Assembly (NCBI RefSeq): GCF_026151205.1
Contig: NC_087072.1
Location: forward strand, 4,512,084-4,576,083
Reading direction: 5' to 3'
DNA: 64,000 bases
Source: Bolinopsis microptera
Taxonomy: Eukaryota; Ctenophora; Tentaculata; Lobata; Bolinopsidae
The translations under genes were made by a program, and so were the position numbers. The first letter of the stretch is position 1, and every line of letters begins with the position of its first letter. The notes below the pieces were generated by a model that had not been told where the DNA came from, made no database searches, and saw only the letters and a program-made list of their open reading frames with translations. Shown piece by piece: positions 39,201 to 50,771 of the stretch.

Positions 39201-42200
39201 TTTTTATGGAGCATAATTATAAACGTTGGGGAACTTTACAGTTATCATTAGATGGAAGACACTGTAAATGTAATGCATATTGCAGGATGCTACTAAATGT
39301 AAACATCTTGATTCTTGAAATATTCTTTCAGGAGAAATTATAATAAGATCATCATGTGAACTCCCTAAATAAGCATATATCCTAAGAAATATATTTTGAA
39401 GTAAGTTTACTAATACTTTTAGAGGGCAGAGGAACAACTTTCGATTCTGTACCAGGAATTTGGGCGCTCAATTAGTAGATTACAAAACCATGGTAAGTAG
39501 GGAGTGAAAAATGCTTCACACACTCAACCGATGCTATTTTTGAATTTTGTAAGTTCACCTGACCCGATCCTCAAAGGTCATTCTCTCAGGCTCAGCTATT
39601 TCTTCAAATTTCTTAAAATACTGTAAAAACGTCCTGAATAGTGGTGAACTTATAGGGGTAATTTACAAGAGCACATCCTAATTGTTTCGGTACACGTAAT
39701 CAAGTTCGACACGCACTGTAGTTCATCAAACCCAAAGGTTCGACTCTGTCGAACTAAAGTGCGCTACCTGGACTCAAGTTCGACACGTACTAGAGAGAAC
39801 TACGACTGTCGAACTAGAGTTTTAAATCTCCGATCTTAAGCAACGATCCTTTACGAGCTTGAAATCTATTCGTTTGTTTGTTTTCCACTTGTCTCATGCT
39901 GTTCAACTTGAACTATGTGTGAATGTAATCTCTATAATCCATATCTATGAACATTCAATTGACCTCGTACTCCGTTTTATATACTTGTAGAGTACGCTAT
40001 AAAATATCTACCACATACCACACATTTTATGTATTATCACAATCAACTAGTAACCGTACCCAATACTCACTGGGTTTATCTGCCATTGAACCCAGTGATC
40101 TTATAATAATGACCCGGCAATAGCCGGTGGATCACTTAAGTTGTCGAACTATAGTGCGTGTCGAACTTGAGTACGTAAATCCGATGAAACTAGTGATTCA
40201 CGTCCACTTCATTTTTTTGGAGGTAAGAATTCAAAAGCAAAAGAAAGGCCCGTTCTTTAGCTACTACAGCTCAGAAAAAACAGTACCAGGATGGCTATAC
40301 CTCGTTAATTCGCCGACGGGAATGCATTAAATTCATTTGGCCGGTAATTTAGCCTAAGAACAGGTACGATTATTGTGATCCCAAAAACAATACCCGGTGG
40401 TTGGCAAGGGAGTATATTATATCAACCCCTCCCATCAGTGAGAATGTCCTTTTCATCGCAACTCGCGTGATACTTTGATGTTCCTCTATCATATATCTAG
40501 CGATCATTGTTTACAGTCGATAACAAGGGCTCAGTGATAAGAGCTGTGTTTCAATATGTTAACGATAATACTGCTGCTTAACCTGCTCAATGCTCATGTA
40601 GGAGTATTGGCGATCTGCATTCCTCAAAACATGTTGCGTCACTCCGACCTTGTGTTTCCTTAGTAACCGGAGTATTTCAGGAACGTCAGCGATTCTCTTA
40701 ATTGCCTGAACACAATTGATCGGGTCCCAAAAATATTTAAAACTATGGTGACCATGGTAAAAGTTAGCCTGCTCCCAACCGAGGAAAATTTATTTAGTCA
40801 AACAAACGAGGAGGTCTTTTATTAAGGATCATTTATTAGGAACGCGTGACCGTTCTTATAGCCCGCTCTTACACCCCGTTCTTATAACTCATAACTCATT
40901 CTCATAACAACAAACAGGATTGAACCTGAATGATCTTTGTCATTTCAGATGGAATTGCGGCTTTAATAACGCCGAATCTAACGAATTTTTACCCTAATTT
41001 GGACTAATTTGTGGACGGACAAAGAATCAAAGAATTAAATTGAATCATGAGCGGAACAAATTTAATCGGTCGGTATTATTCCTCACACCAAAACTCAGCC
41101 GTTACACCCTTTGACTTCTTTAACAGTTCACTAGCCAAAACACTGACCTTTCTGTTGACCTGGAGATCGTGTAGCTAACAGCCTCGTGTACACAGTAATA
41201 CATATCTGACAAATCAACATACCAGCTTTCATATATATCATGTATATGAAGCAAAAATCAAGCTCTGAAGACCTGAAGTTCTAACATTTCAATCTGCTTC
41301 TGCATTTTGTTGTCGAAAGAATTTTAAACCGGGGCCGGGTGTGGAGTCACAAATCACACAATCTCATATTAATCACGATCCATCGCAGCCAATTGGCATC
41401 CACCTCTGAGAACCATAACCACCGCATAAAATGGGTACATACTAATTATTCTAATAATTTCTCAAGTACCAGGCACAAAACCAGCCTGGACCCCGGAAAC
41501 ATCCACAAAGGAAAACTCCCACGGAGACCAAACGACATAACGGGTCTCTAGCTCAGGGAATTCTCTGTCTCCAGTTCCACCACACATGTTGAAGCAGCGG
41601 AGCAAGCTCGTAACCAGAGCCAGGAAGTGCTTGAGACTTGAGAGTTTAAATATTTGAAGCAGGGTCCCCCGGATATACGAGTGTATGATCAAAAATATAA
41701 CCGTTTGTATGAACTTGATAAGGAAACCTTTGAGGGAGCGATGGTACTAAATAACTTCTAACTCTTTGGAGCGAGATGTAAAGACAGATGAAATGTAAAG
41801 ACAGATGAAATGTGAAGTATGTGATATTTGAACCTATGAGAAGTTCGGTAAAGATGTGAAATTTAGTGCAACGAGAATTTGAAATAGCAGCTAAGTTGGT
41901 ACCAATATTCGGAGGAGACGAGCCCCACATCCCACCAGCCAGGATGTAGTCTAGCCACCCCGTACACACCACGACACCATGTTAATTGTACACATTGCAC
42001 AACAAATGTACATTGTCCAGGGTGGTATTATTGGCTGCGGGTTCTGATTAAAGCTTCAAATACGCCCGCATTTCCTTTGCCCAGTGACATCGCAAAAGTT
42101 GCTCAAAAATCGCTTCTAGGACGCTTCTAAGTGAGAAGTATTGGAAGGTAAATAGTTCACATTTTCTGAATACTGCAAATGCTTCGGTGTGAGTCATTGA

Positions 42201-45200
42201 TCCAGAGGCTCCACTTGGTACTGATCACAGATCACAGTTCAAGCTCCCAATGAGGATTACCCCACATATCTTATACACCTTCTCAGTGGCTCTAAAAAGT
42301 TCCAAAACTGCAAATATGCAACCGGAATGTTTGGAAATTCCAAATAGACCTAGAAAATCATTCTTGTCGCTTGATTAGTGGCCTGAGGAAATGCTAAGGA
42401 ATCGGAAACCTCTACTTCTAGATTCAGCCCCAGATTGGTACCCGTATTCGAGTACTTTTTAACGAATAAGAAGTTGTGTGTGATTCCGTATATAATATCG
42501 TACATTGCAACGTTTAATGTGGTTTTATGCCAAACAATACATTTCCATTTTTCCTCGAGGACACCTGTCCAAGGTTATTTATATCCGAGAATGTATGAAC
42601 TATGTACCATGTGATACCAAATACCATGTGATACCAAATACCACAGCCAGAACTGTAAGTTCCGTGTATGTAGATTTGGGTCCGCGTGACCTCAATAAAA
42701 GGGTTGTGAATCAATTATTCCAATTGAATGACTCAGCCAGACTTTGACATTAACATTCATGTAGAAATATCAACTCCACTATATTTCAGTCGTTTTAAAA
42801 TTCGAAAACGCTCCAATTTTTCTTGGAGCGTCAGCTACAAATAAGATTCATTTTAGACAAAAAATGCAGCTTTCATTTGTTACAGGCACAAATTCTGTAT
42901 TAAATTAGGGACGAGATCGAGTAGTCTGAATTAAAAAGAGGGCTGACGTATTACCATAGTTTTGCAATTTGCATGACGTACAAATACATTTCTGTGGTGA
43001 TAATAGAGCGATCAGTTAGTCGTTATGAGCCTCTATAGTCTATAGTCGTAATGAGCCTTCATAAAGGATTAGATTGGACGTGATGAGGTATTTCTGAAGC
43101 TATTTTCAACTTAAACAGTTGGTAAGCAATCTGCTAGGGGTGAGGTCCCAATCCGACAAGTATTAATGAGAAGAATCTAAATTGTGATAGATTCGCCTCT
43201 TATTCACCTAATGAATAATTTGAGTCTGTAAGCAGTGTGTGCAATATTGGGGTTTAAAACCGTTTAAACAAGGGAAGCATTTAACGGCCAAACGTTCAAA
43301 TTATAGGCGTTACTGAGATTCATACATAAAATGTTTCCTTCATGATTGAATATTCATGCTTTTTTTTTTTTTTTTTTATTTTTTTTTTTTTTAAGAGAGG
43401 CTGGGCATAGAAAGCCCACTAGAGGATAGCATTAAGATGCTTTGCCTACCTCTGGGATGAGGGGGGGTTTATTGGAGACAACAGTGTGAATTGTGGAGGA
43501 CGGTGGTGGTAATGATCTGAATGGGAATACCGCGCTTTGGTACCAGATGAGTTTATAGATCAGTTAGGCAAGGCTGCAAATGTGATGTGTTAATGCGCTA
43601 AGTTACGCCAGTCTGATCCAGTTCTTCTGGTACTATTAAGCGTTTGGTGCGGTTTGTGAAGTTGACGATTGTGGTAATGTGATGGTTGTCGAATATGTCG
43701 TTGACCGAGAGGTAGTAGTCCCGAAAGTATTGACCTCTTAGTTGGGCAATAGCTGGGCACTGTCCAAGAAAGTGTGAGACAGTTTCCTCTCCGTCACCGC
43801 ACATAGGACAAGCACTGGTACTAGATTTGCGGATGGTGTGAAGGTGTTTGTTTAAGCCACAGTGGCCCGTGATTAGGTGGACTGCGGTTCTATAGTCTTG
43901 TCTATTGTTGATGAGTGACGTGTTTATATTATTGATTATTTTGGTGTGCTTTTGGCCAAGTGTTAGTTTGGTGTGTCTAGGACCATCTGTTAACCAGATA
44001 TCCTGATTCAGTCTGTGAATATTCATGCTGTTCTACTTACAGATACTGTAAGTATACTTGTACAATATTTCCCTTACTCATCTCTTCACTTAGGTGTTAG
44101 GTTAAATGATGGAGCCCAGGAAATTTTGTGATAAATTTGATTCAGATTTATCACAAAATTTGAATCAGATTTTGGCTTGTAATTTTTCTGCTGAAAAACT
44201 TTCAAATTTGCTGACTTCTATAGAAAAGAAAGTGTATAAGTTCAATATAATAGTGGGTGGCGTTATGAAAGACTAAAAGTCTGCCAAGGACGATAAACTA
44301 GACATGAACATTACTAAGACTTCAGTTAATTGGCGGTGTAGACTGGAAACACGTTTTTAGTGTGTTCCGCGAGATTTGCTTTAATTATCTTGAAACACAC
44401 TGTACTTATTGTTTGCAATTCTATCAAATTCGATAGAAAGGAGTTAATAGAAAGCTTATTATCATGTATCATTACATCCAAATTTTCAAAATACTAAATA
44501 CTATGGACCAAAACGATTTTAATATTTTGTCTGCTGAACAAAGGATTAAGATATACTGTGATCTTTCTGCATTTTTCAAAAATGCAGTGCTTCAACGGAA
44601 TTTTATTTTATTCAAACTCCCATACGTACATAAAATGTCATATTAGAATGAAAGATGCAGCATGTTTACATTTCTCTAGCAGACGTTCAGGGAAAGTCTG
44701 TGGGGCGGTGCTTGTGACAGACCAATTTGTCACAGTACTCCCAACGGACCCACTGGGTCAGCCTAATATGCTATGTGCTTGAGTAAGCGGAATCTTGTGG
44801 TGAATTAGCGTCCTCTTAAAACTTGGTTGTAACGAGCACGGCGCAACGGTATTTTTAACGATACGTTATTAAAAAGTTACAGAGTTGAGAAATGGTTGAA
44901 ACTATAGGTGTTGAATAATGTTTAAAATATTGAAACTGTTAACTAACCCTGACTTGCTTGCTGGTGTAGCTAAAACTTCCACTCTCACATAATCTATCCA
45001 CAGGTAGGGGTTGGTTCTCTCGGAGTTTGCTGGCCAGGAACAGGCACACAGCTCCGATAACTTGCAAATCGTCCCGGGGTGACACAACCTGGGTGGTATA
45101 AACCTCAGGGCCACGAAATTTGGCAGGAAAATTGGGAGATCAACTCGTTTAGACTGCATTATATCATGCGGTATAAAGTACATCAACGACCATATGTCAA

Positions 45201-47057
45201 ATATTTGGAAGAATTTAGGGGCTGAATAGGTGGCAGTGTATCAACATACGGTGGCTTTAGAGAGATATCTGTCTAATAAGTTAACTGCATGAGGTAATAC
45301 TCCTTCCTCGCATACGTCAGAGATCTGAAATGTATTGATAAGGGGTTAATAACTAGATAATTACATTAATGCAAATTATATTCAATGATTTCGATGATGC
45401 GACAAAGCTCGCTGAGCCAGGGTTAATATATTATGATAATTTGTTGTGGAGTGAAAGTTATTGTTTGAAATATGACCGTTATCATAATTTTGCTAGATTA
45501 TGAATTCGCATTAAGGCAACATAATAAACAATCCCATCATAAGATCATGGATTTTTATGGTTTACATTAGGTCAAATATGTAGGTTCTATGGAATCCCGT
45601 AAATTTTCTGGATACATTTAATCGTTCAATGACAGGATGACGCAGAAAGGTTTGACATTTAACGCATATGAACCAGTGCATGGAGAAACCACAATTGCGA
45701 AATGTTACAGTGACAACTTTTAAAATAAGTCAACAACTCAAGGTTACGATACTTGTATATACTCATGAAAGTGGAATGACTTTTAACTTTATAGCGAACA
45801 ATTTTGCAGGACAGCTTTCTCTGCGTACCTACTGTTAAACACAATATTTCTGTTTGAGTTATCAGAAGACAGTGGTATACCGGTAAACTCATTAGCTAGC
45901 AACCAATTTTAAGATAAGTAAAGATGTTTTTATAGATTAGGCAGCTTGCCGGCCCCCTGAACATGTGTAACATTTACATACCAACATAAAGTCGAGTCAG
46001 CCCAAACCTCACCACAAATCTTATTACTTCGTAATTTCAGTAAGAAATAAGGGCATGTCAGGCTTGATAAGATTGTGTGAACCTTATCAAACCAACAGCC
46101 CACGCAGGCCCAGGTATCACGTCACGGACATGTTGTATGTATTTTCTCTTGAAATTATATACAAATATTCTCATTCCATGATTCCCAGCCGATAAATATG
46201 ATCGCAATCCCACGAATGTATAACTGCATACTAAAAGCATTCCACTCTCATTGAGCATTAGAACGCATAAGGAGTCCGGAACATTGCCACCCATGTACAA
46301 TATAATTACGACGGGAACGCTCAAATAGACCTTTATTCTATTGAACGACGGGAGACAATGTTCTAATATGAAATATGATGAGGCATGTCTGATATGTAGT
46401 GAACTGACGTCATAGCAACATGGTGAAAGGAGACCGCTTACTGTCCTAACTGAGATGATGACGTAATTGTGTCCACATTTATGGTTCGATCTTATTCAAC
46501 ATATTGTTACTGTAACTCTCACAGAAATCAAACGCATGGTAACTAGGAATTTTCCCTACCCAAGTGAAATCCGTACACAAAGAGGAACTGGGGCGTATTC
46601 TCGATTGATTTGAAAATATAAATTTTCAAATGAACATTTAATCTTAAACAATAGTAGTTCGACGAAACAAAGCAACTCTGAGTCAAAGAGACATCCAAAA
46701 ACCGCAAATTTCTTGTTTATTTCTATCAAGTACCGATAGTAATAAACAAGAAAAAGGACGAACATTCAACTTGAAGCTACACACCTCAAACATCCACTCC
46801 GTAAGTTGCTTTCTCATCTCTATCGTAAAATTGTTCTTCTGGATAAGCTCCAGATATTTCGGATTCGGTTCATAGAACTTGCTGACTCGTATCAAGTTAT
46901 TCAGTGTCTTTGGGTCATCAATATTACAGCCATCTGGAGCAGCACGTCGTGGAACATAATTCTCAAATCCAGATTCATAACAAAACATCGACAAGTAGGA
47001 TAATGTGTTTAGACGGCGTGGAAGCACATCTGGAAACGAATAATTTGGTTGGGACAT
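27099..47057 (-). CDS. cyclin D, copy A (complete, six exons)
   Basis: D-type cyclins activate CDK4/6 to phosphorylate Rb in G1. Exons in coding order: 47057-46785, 45324-45250, 45088-44948, 34354-34195, 30080-29941, 27254-27099; 945 nt, 314 aa, all GT-AG. Cyclin-box landmarks: MRKQLTEWM (residues 81-89, the MRAIL region), LLDRYLS, LQVIGAVCLFLASK (Lys137, equivalent to cyclin D1 Lys112), SWELRILNMLNW (Glu166, equivalent to Glu141), LPHDLLDHFL. The N-terminal Rb-docking LxCxE is represented by MFCYE (24-28), Met for Leu. The C-terminus HTPKDLLEMEGC resembles the cyclin D1 Thr286-Pro degron. Intron 3 is 10.6 kb and holds a LINE insertion. Lies 3.6 kb downstream of copy B on the same strand. Confidence 0.9.
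29941..30080 (-). CDS. cyclin D copy A exon 5
   Basis: 140 nt between ATTTCAG and GTTAGT, completing a split Glu codon: YMFLPHSSTMMATGCLYDAI..., the second cyclin fold (PPSMIATGS-like in vertebrates). Confidence 0.9.
34195..34354 (-). CDS. cyclin D copy A exon 4
   Basis: 160 nt between CTTCAG and GTACTA: SWELRILNMLNW...LPHDLLDHFLHRLP...HARTLINMCCT. The first 134 nt in coding order differ from copy B exon 4 at only three positions. Confidence 0.92.
39694..40176. mobile_element. fold-back/MITE-like element
   Basis: Terminal inverted repeats of 31 bp agree at 29 positions: left from 39694 (ACGTAATCAAGTTCGACACG...), right ending at 40176. Further copies of TCAAGTTCGACACG and its complement lie inside the left half (about 39744-39820). 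No ORF. It lies in cyclin D copy A intron 3. Confidence 0.75.
43347..44029 (-). mobile_element. 5'-truncated LINE with target site duplication and A-tail
   Basis: Bounded by a perfect 14-bp direct repeat TGAATATTCATGCT (43347-43360 and 44016-44029). The element is in minus orientation with a long A-tail (T run ~43361-43393). The ORF (43598-44026) encodes an ORF2 C-terminus: LTLGQKHTK, LITGHCGLNKHLHTIRKS, and the zinc knuckle CPMCGDGEETVSHFLGQC (CX2CX8HX4C), typical of I/R1/Jockey-type LINEs. Its apparent ATG falls in the duplicated host DNA, so it is not a native start. Confidence 0.88.
44121..44161. repeat. perfect 16-bp inverted repeat, 9-nt loop
   Basis: AAATTTTGTGATAAAT (44121-44136) and its exact reverse complement (44146-44161) flank TTGATTCAG. 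It is next to the LINE but not part of it. Confidence 0.85.
44948..45088 (-). CDS. cyclin D copy A exon 3
   Basis: 47 codons between CACCCAG and GTTAGT: VVSPRDDLQVIGAVCLFLAS, K137, LREN... This is the cyclin-box core. Confidence 0.9.
45250..45324 (-). CDS. cyclin D copy A exon 2
   Basis: 25 codons between TTTCAG and GTATGT: ISDVCEEGVLPHAVNLLDRY..., matching the family's EVCEE...FPLAMNYLDRFLS segment. Confidence 0.9.
46785..47057 (-). CDS. cyclin D copy A exon 1
   Basis: 91 codons from ATG (47057) to TTTGAG before GTGTGT. It carries MFCYE (24-28) and MRKQLTEWMFE (81-91). No in-frame upstream ATG extends a cyclin-like reading. Confidence 0.88.
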
Positions 47058-50000
47058 TTCCCTTAAAGAAGGGACGAGCGCTCGATTTCAAGATCGGCTG
47101 TATTGAAGATGTTGAATTTTGGCTAGCGCGCGGCGCTCTGATTAAATCAGTGATGCTGCCGCTGCGCGCCGATGCTTTAAAATTCCTGATATTATTAATT
47201 TAACTGATTATTTTAATTGTAGTAACTCATTAAAATTATCCAATTATGATCTAGTACATGTACAGTCTTGCTAACTCGACTCAATTTAATTGAGAGCTAC
47301 ATGGCAACGCCTACTTTGTACTTAAGTTACAATGTTTCTCATTCATCATCAATCATGCTGTTATGTACATCATATCTAAGTTTCTCCGTGACTCAGGCTT
47401 TTCATTACAACACAAAAACAGGGTCAGATAATGCATTGGAAAAGTATCTTTTTACAATTTTAAGTTGGGCACCATAAAGCTTAAATAGGTAATAATAAAT
47501 TTGTAATTATACATTATTATGATTATAGTTTATTAATCTTTTCCAAGCTGAAAACTATGGACTAGTGCGTAAAGTAAAGCATATGACATACGGCCCACTA
47601 GCTTAAATCGACTGTTCAAAATAAAATAATATTGATTGCTGGTGTAAAATGTCATTTTTACAAAATATTTGAATTGAAGTGAGGAGTTTGCTTATTTGAA
47701 AAATGATGCACAAAAAAGTTCGGGTATTGAATTGGTCGTGACCACAAATTAGTTCAGCTTGGGACCTACAACTTTGGATTTGTTTCTCATTTCTACAACT
47801 AAAAAGCTCATGTGGTTTTAGTGAAGTCATAGATCATAAACTTAGAGCACATGCATAATTGTCAGTGGCAACCTACGACAGAAGCCATTTTTCTTTACTA
47901 AATGGCGCGCGGCTTGTAACTGTCTGTACTCAATTCTGTGGTCAATTTCGCATATTTATTATTATAATTGAGTGGTCTTGTTCTTCTAAAAAGGGTTTTA
48001 AGACTATCCTGACGTACAAGTACTAACTTCATTTATTATGCATAAATGGTATGTTAATGTTTGTGTTGAGTGTTGCTAACTTGTTAGTGTAACCACTCAT
48101 GACACATCACTGCAGAATAATGAGTGAAATGTTTTATGTTTTTGGCGATGTAACTGATAAGATCAGGGTGGCATATATTACGGTTGATGGTTGACTGTCA
48201 ATTTTAACGTGTCTGGAAAGCGATCGATGACATTCTATAGAAAAAGCGAAGACTTTTACTTCTATGCACTACACTGTACACGGATAATCACTTTCCACGA
48301 ATTCATTCCTGGAATTTCTGAGAATAACATTCACACTTTTACTAGGCACTTATCTCAGTTCTGAAGCACACATTTTACATCCTCAGTAAACAAATAAAAC
48401 AGTAAGTTGGTGGGGAATGAATTGGAACAACATTCAAAATTTACATTTCAATTGACTATTTCTTTCTTTGGTCATCTTCCTTACTATATTATTATGTTAA
48501 ATTAGATAACAATTCAAAGTCAAACGGCGGCTTTATTCTTAAACTGTCTTTGGTTATGCACCTGCCTAAATTCATATCTGTCGATTCGGTGTGTATCACT
48601 CAAATGCATTAACTAACATCAAAATAAATTGCACATAAAACTGTATATCAAGACTTTCATAAATTAAAGAGTTAAAAATTTGCTACAAACTTGTCGTTAT
48701 GTATTTTTTTATCAGCATATAATTATTTGCTTTTTTTCCTTATTTATCACTGTTTTCTCCTCGAAAGTTTCAAGATCAAACACCAAAAATATAACACTAA
48801 AAGTCTCAGTATTACATTGCACGTACCCCTCGTAACGTCATTCTCACGCCAGCCGTAGAAATGCAGAATATAATAACAACTACCCAGTGTGTCCAACTCC
48901 AAAACCACACGCTACTACTAAGGGCAGCACACACGTTGACACAAGCCCTTCATCACATTCGTAAATCAGAAAAGAAGCTCCGCCCAGAAACAACGCACGT
49001 GCACCTAAGTTCAGACCGAGTACCAGGCAAGTTCAGACAAAATACCGGCCACGAGGCCCTGCCGTGCGACGTGCACTCACAACTAAGTGAGGTTAGCACG
49101 TCAACTACCCTGCTACACTTGCAGCTACAACTAACTGAGTTAAAAAGAAAACGTTGTCACTTGTCAAGGTGTGTGTTAAATCATGTGTGGTTAAAGGTTT
49201 CTAGTGGACCACAGTAGCTGGTTTAAGTAGCGCTGAGCAGTCACCAAACAATTACTAGAGTCCATTTTTATTATCAATACCGAGACACCATTACACTGGG
49301 TAATCGTTAAACTATTTTTCAAATTTTCAAATATATACCTAAATCCGTTGACAGAGTCAATGTGTTGGCCATTCAATCTCATCTCGAGTATTATATCATT
49401 ACAATATCAGTACACACTTTTCTTGTACTCATCCACTCTTCGTAGAAAATAATCCTAGGTTTAAAAAACTAATACAAAACCTATAATGAAGGTCTGTTGA
49501 TATCATGAAAATACGTGTCCTTGCAAGTAATGAAATTATTGCCACCAATAAATTATCCCGGACATATGTAAGGTTTCTTCGCAATAACAGAAGACAATCA
49601 TTTCACAATAACTTGCAAGAACACGTGTTGAATATCGCTCTACATGCTATTTGTAGAGGGAAAAAAAGAAACGTGTAGCTGTAACCCATCAACAACTTCT
49701 CAATTACGATTCGTCATTGACTGCTGTACGTCAGACAAATTTATAGATAACTTATCCCTTCTCTCTCGCGAAAACACTGGCAAACAGATCAAGTAGCCTA
49801 AATATATTATAACCTTGTCCCACCGCATCATCATCATCATAACAGGTAGACATTTAAATTTAAAACACATATTCAGTGCGAACTCATCATTATAATTATA
49901 ATAAATTAGTGATTATTAAAACGAATTAAAAAATTAAAAAGGTAAATGTAACCCGTGTCCTATACAGCTCACCAGTGCAAATGCCAGGTGGACTGGACCC

Positions 50001-50612
50001 TTACCATTAAAACAAATACCAAAATAAAATAGTGTTCAGTGTGTCAATAGCTACGAGTGTGACACTCCACTTCCCAGTCCCACGGTACATGTCTGTTCAG
50101 ATAAATCGGGGTACGGATAGGTGATCGTGAGAGATACTGATAGTATCTAGATACATGATACAGGATATCCCTTAGAAATGAACAGAGGGTGCCGTTGGAC
50201 CAAGAAGTAGAAGGTCTACACTCGATATTATTTGTGTGTGAGACTATGAGCAAGTTAAATAACTGAAAAAAACTTCTTTTTGCGTAAAAATTATCATTTT
50301 CTCACACGCAGAGCAAACTCCAAACAAGTTTTTTTGTTGAGTTATATTAGAGCATTAAGCGCACACGCTTGTTTACAGTTTAGTGTTTTATTGTTTTTTT
50401 CTATTTTTCCTAAACCTAAATCAACATATTCATATAATATAACCTAAGGCACATCACCCCACTGTCGACTGCCACGTACGTGACACCATGCGAGATGCCG
50501 CGCAACGAACTTCGCGCAAACCTCATTTTGCACGGGCAGCGCAAACAGTGAGCTACGTGTAGCAGGAAATTGAACTAATTGAAGAACTATATGGGGTTTG
50601 AGGGTGGGGGTG
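47058..50612. other. intergenic region between cyclin D copies
   Basis: It must hold the copy A promoter and the copy B 3' flank. A CpG-rich patch (about 47076-47170, GAGCGCTCGAT and GCGCGCGGCGC) sits just upstream of the copy A ATG. A second GC patch lies at 50485-50550 with TTCGCGCAAA, a near-match to an E2F site. A 118-codon plus ORF (48861-49217) has no recognisable family. Confidence 0.4.
50387..50392 (-). promoter_or_regulatory. candidate polyadenylation signal of cyclin D copy B
   Basis: AATAAA on the minus strand, about 220 nt past the copy B stop codon. Confidence 0.4.
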
Positions 50613-50771
50613 TTAGGTGCACAGCTCCTCGATGTTGGTGGGTGTCGATGAGGAAGGACTGGAGCTGCGTTTCTCTGAGAAGGAGAGGGGCGGGATCTCG
50701 TTTGAGGCGCCGCCGCCGCGTGTGCTTTCCATAAGCTTTCTGATCTTTGTTACTACGCCTTCAAATTCGTC
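50613..50771 (-). CDS. cyclin D copy B exon 6
   Basis: 52 codons plus TAA after ATTTCAG: DEFEGVVTKIRKLMES, a Gly/Ser-rich linker, then SSTPTNIEELCT. The Thr-Pro lies 10 residues from the end. Confidence 0.85.
   Translation of the reverse strand, partial: DEFEGVVTKIRKLMESTRGGGASNEIPPLSFSEKRSSSPSSSTPTNIEELCT

Noticed and set aside
43598-44026. Independent 142-aa host gene
   Set aside because: It is the C-terminus of a LINE ORF2, and its ATG lies in the target-site duplication.
48861-49217. 118-codon plus ORF between the cyclin D copies
   Set aside because: No recognisable domain; the region is more likely promoter or intergenic DNA.
50485-50550. E2F promoter site for cyclin D copy A
   Set aside because: Only a near-match (TTCGCGCAAA), 3.4 kb from the start codon. 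Too weak to list as a site.
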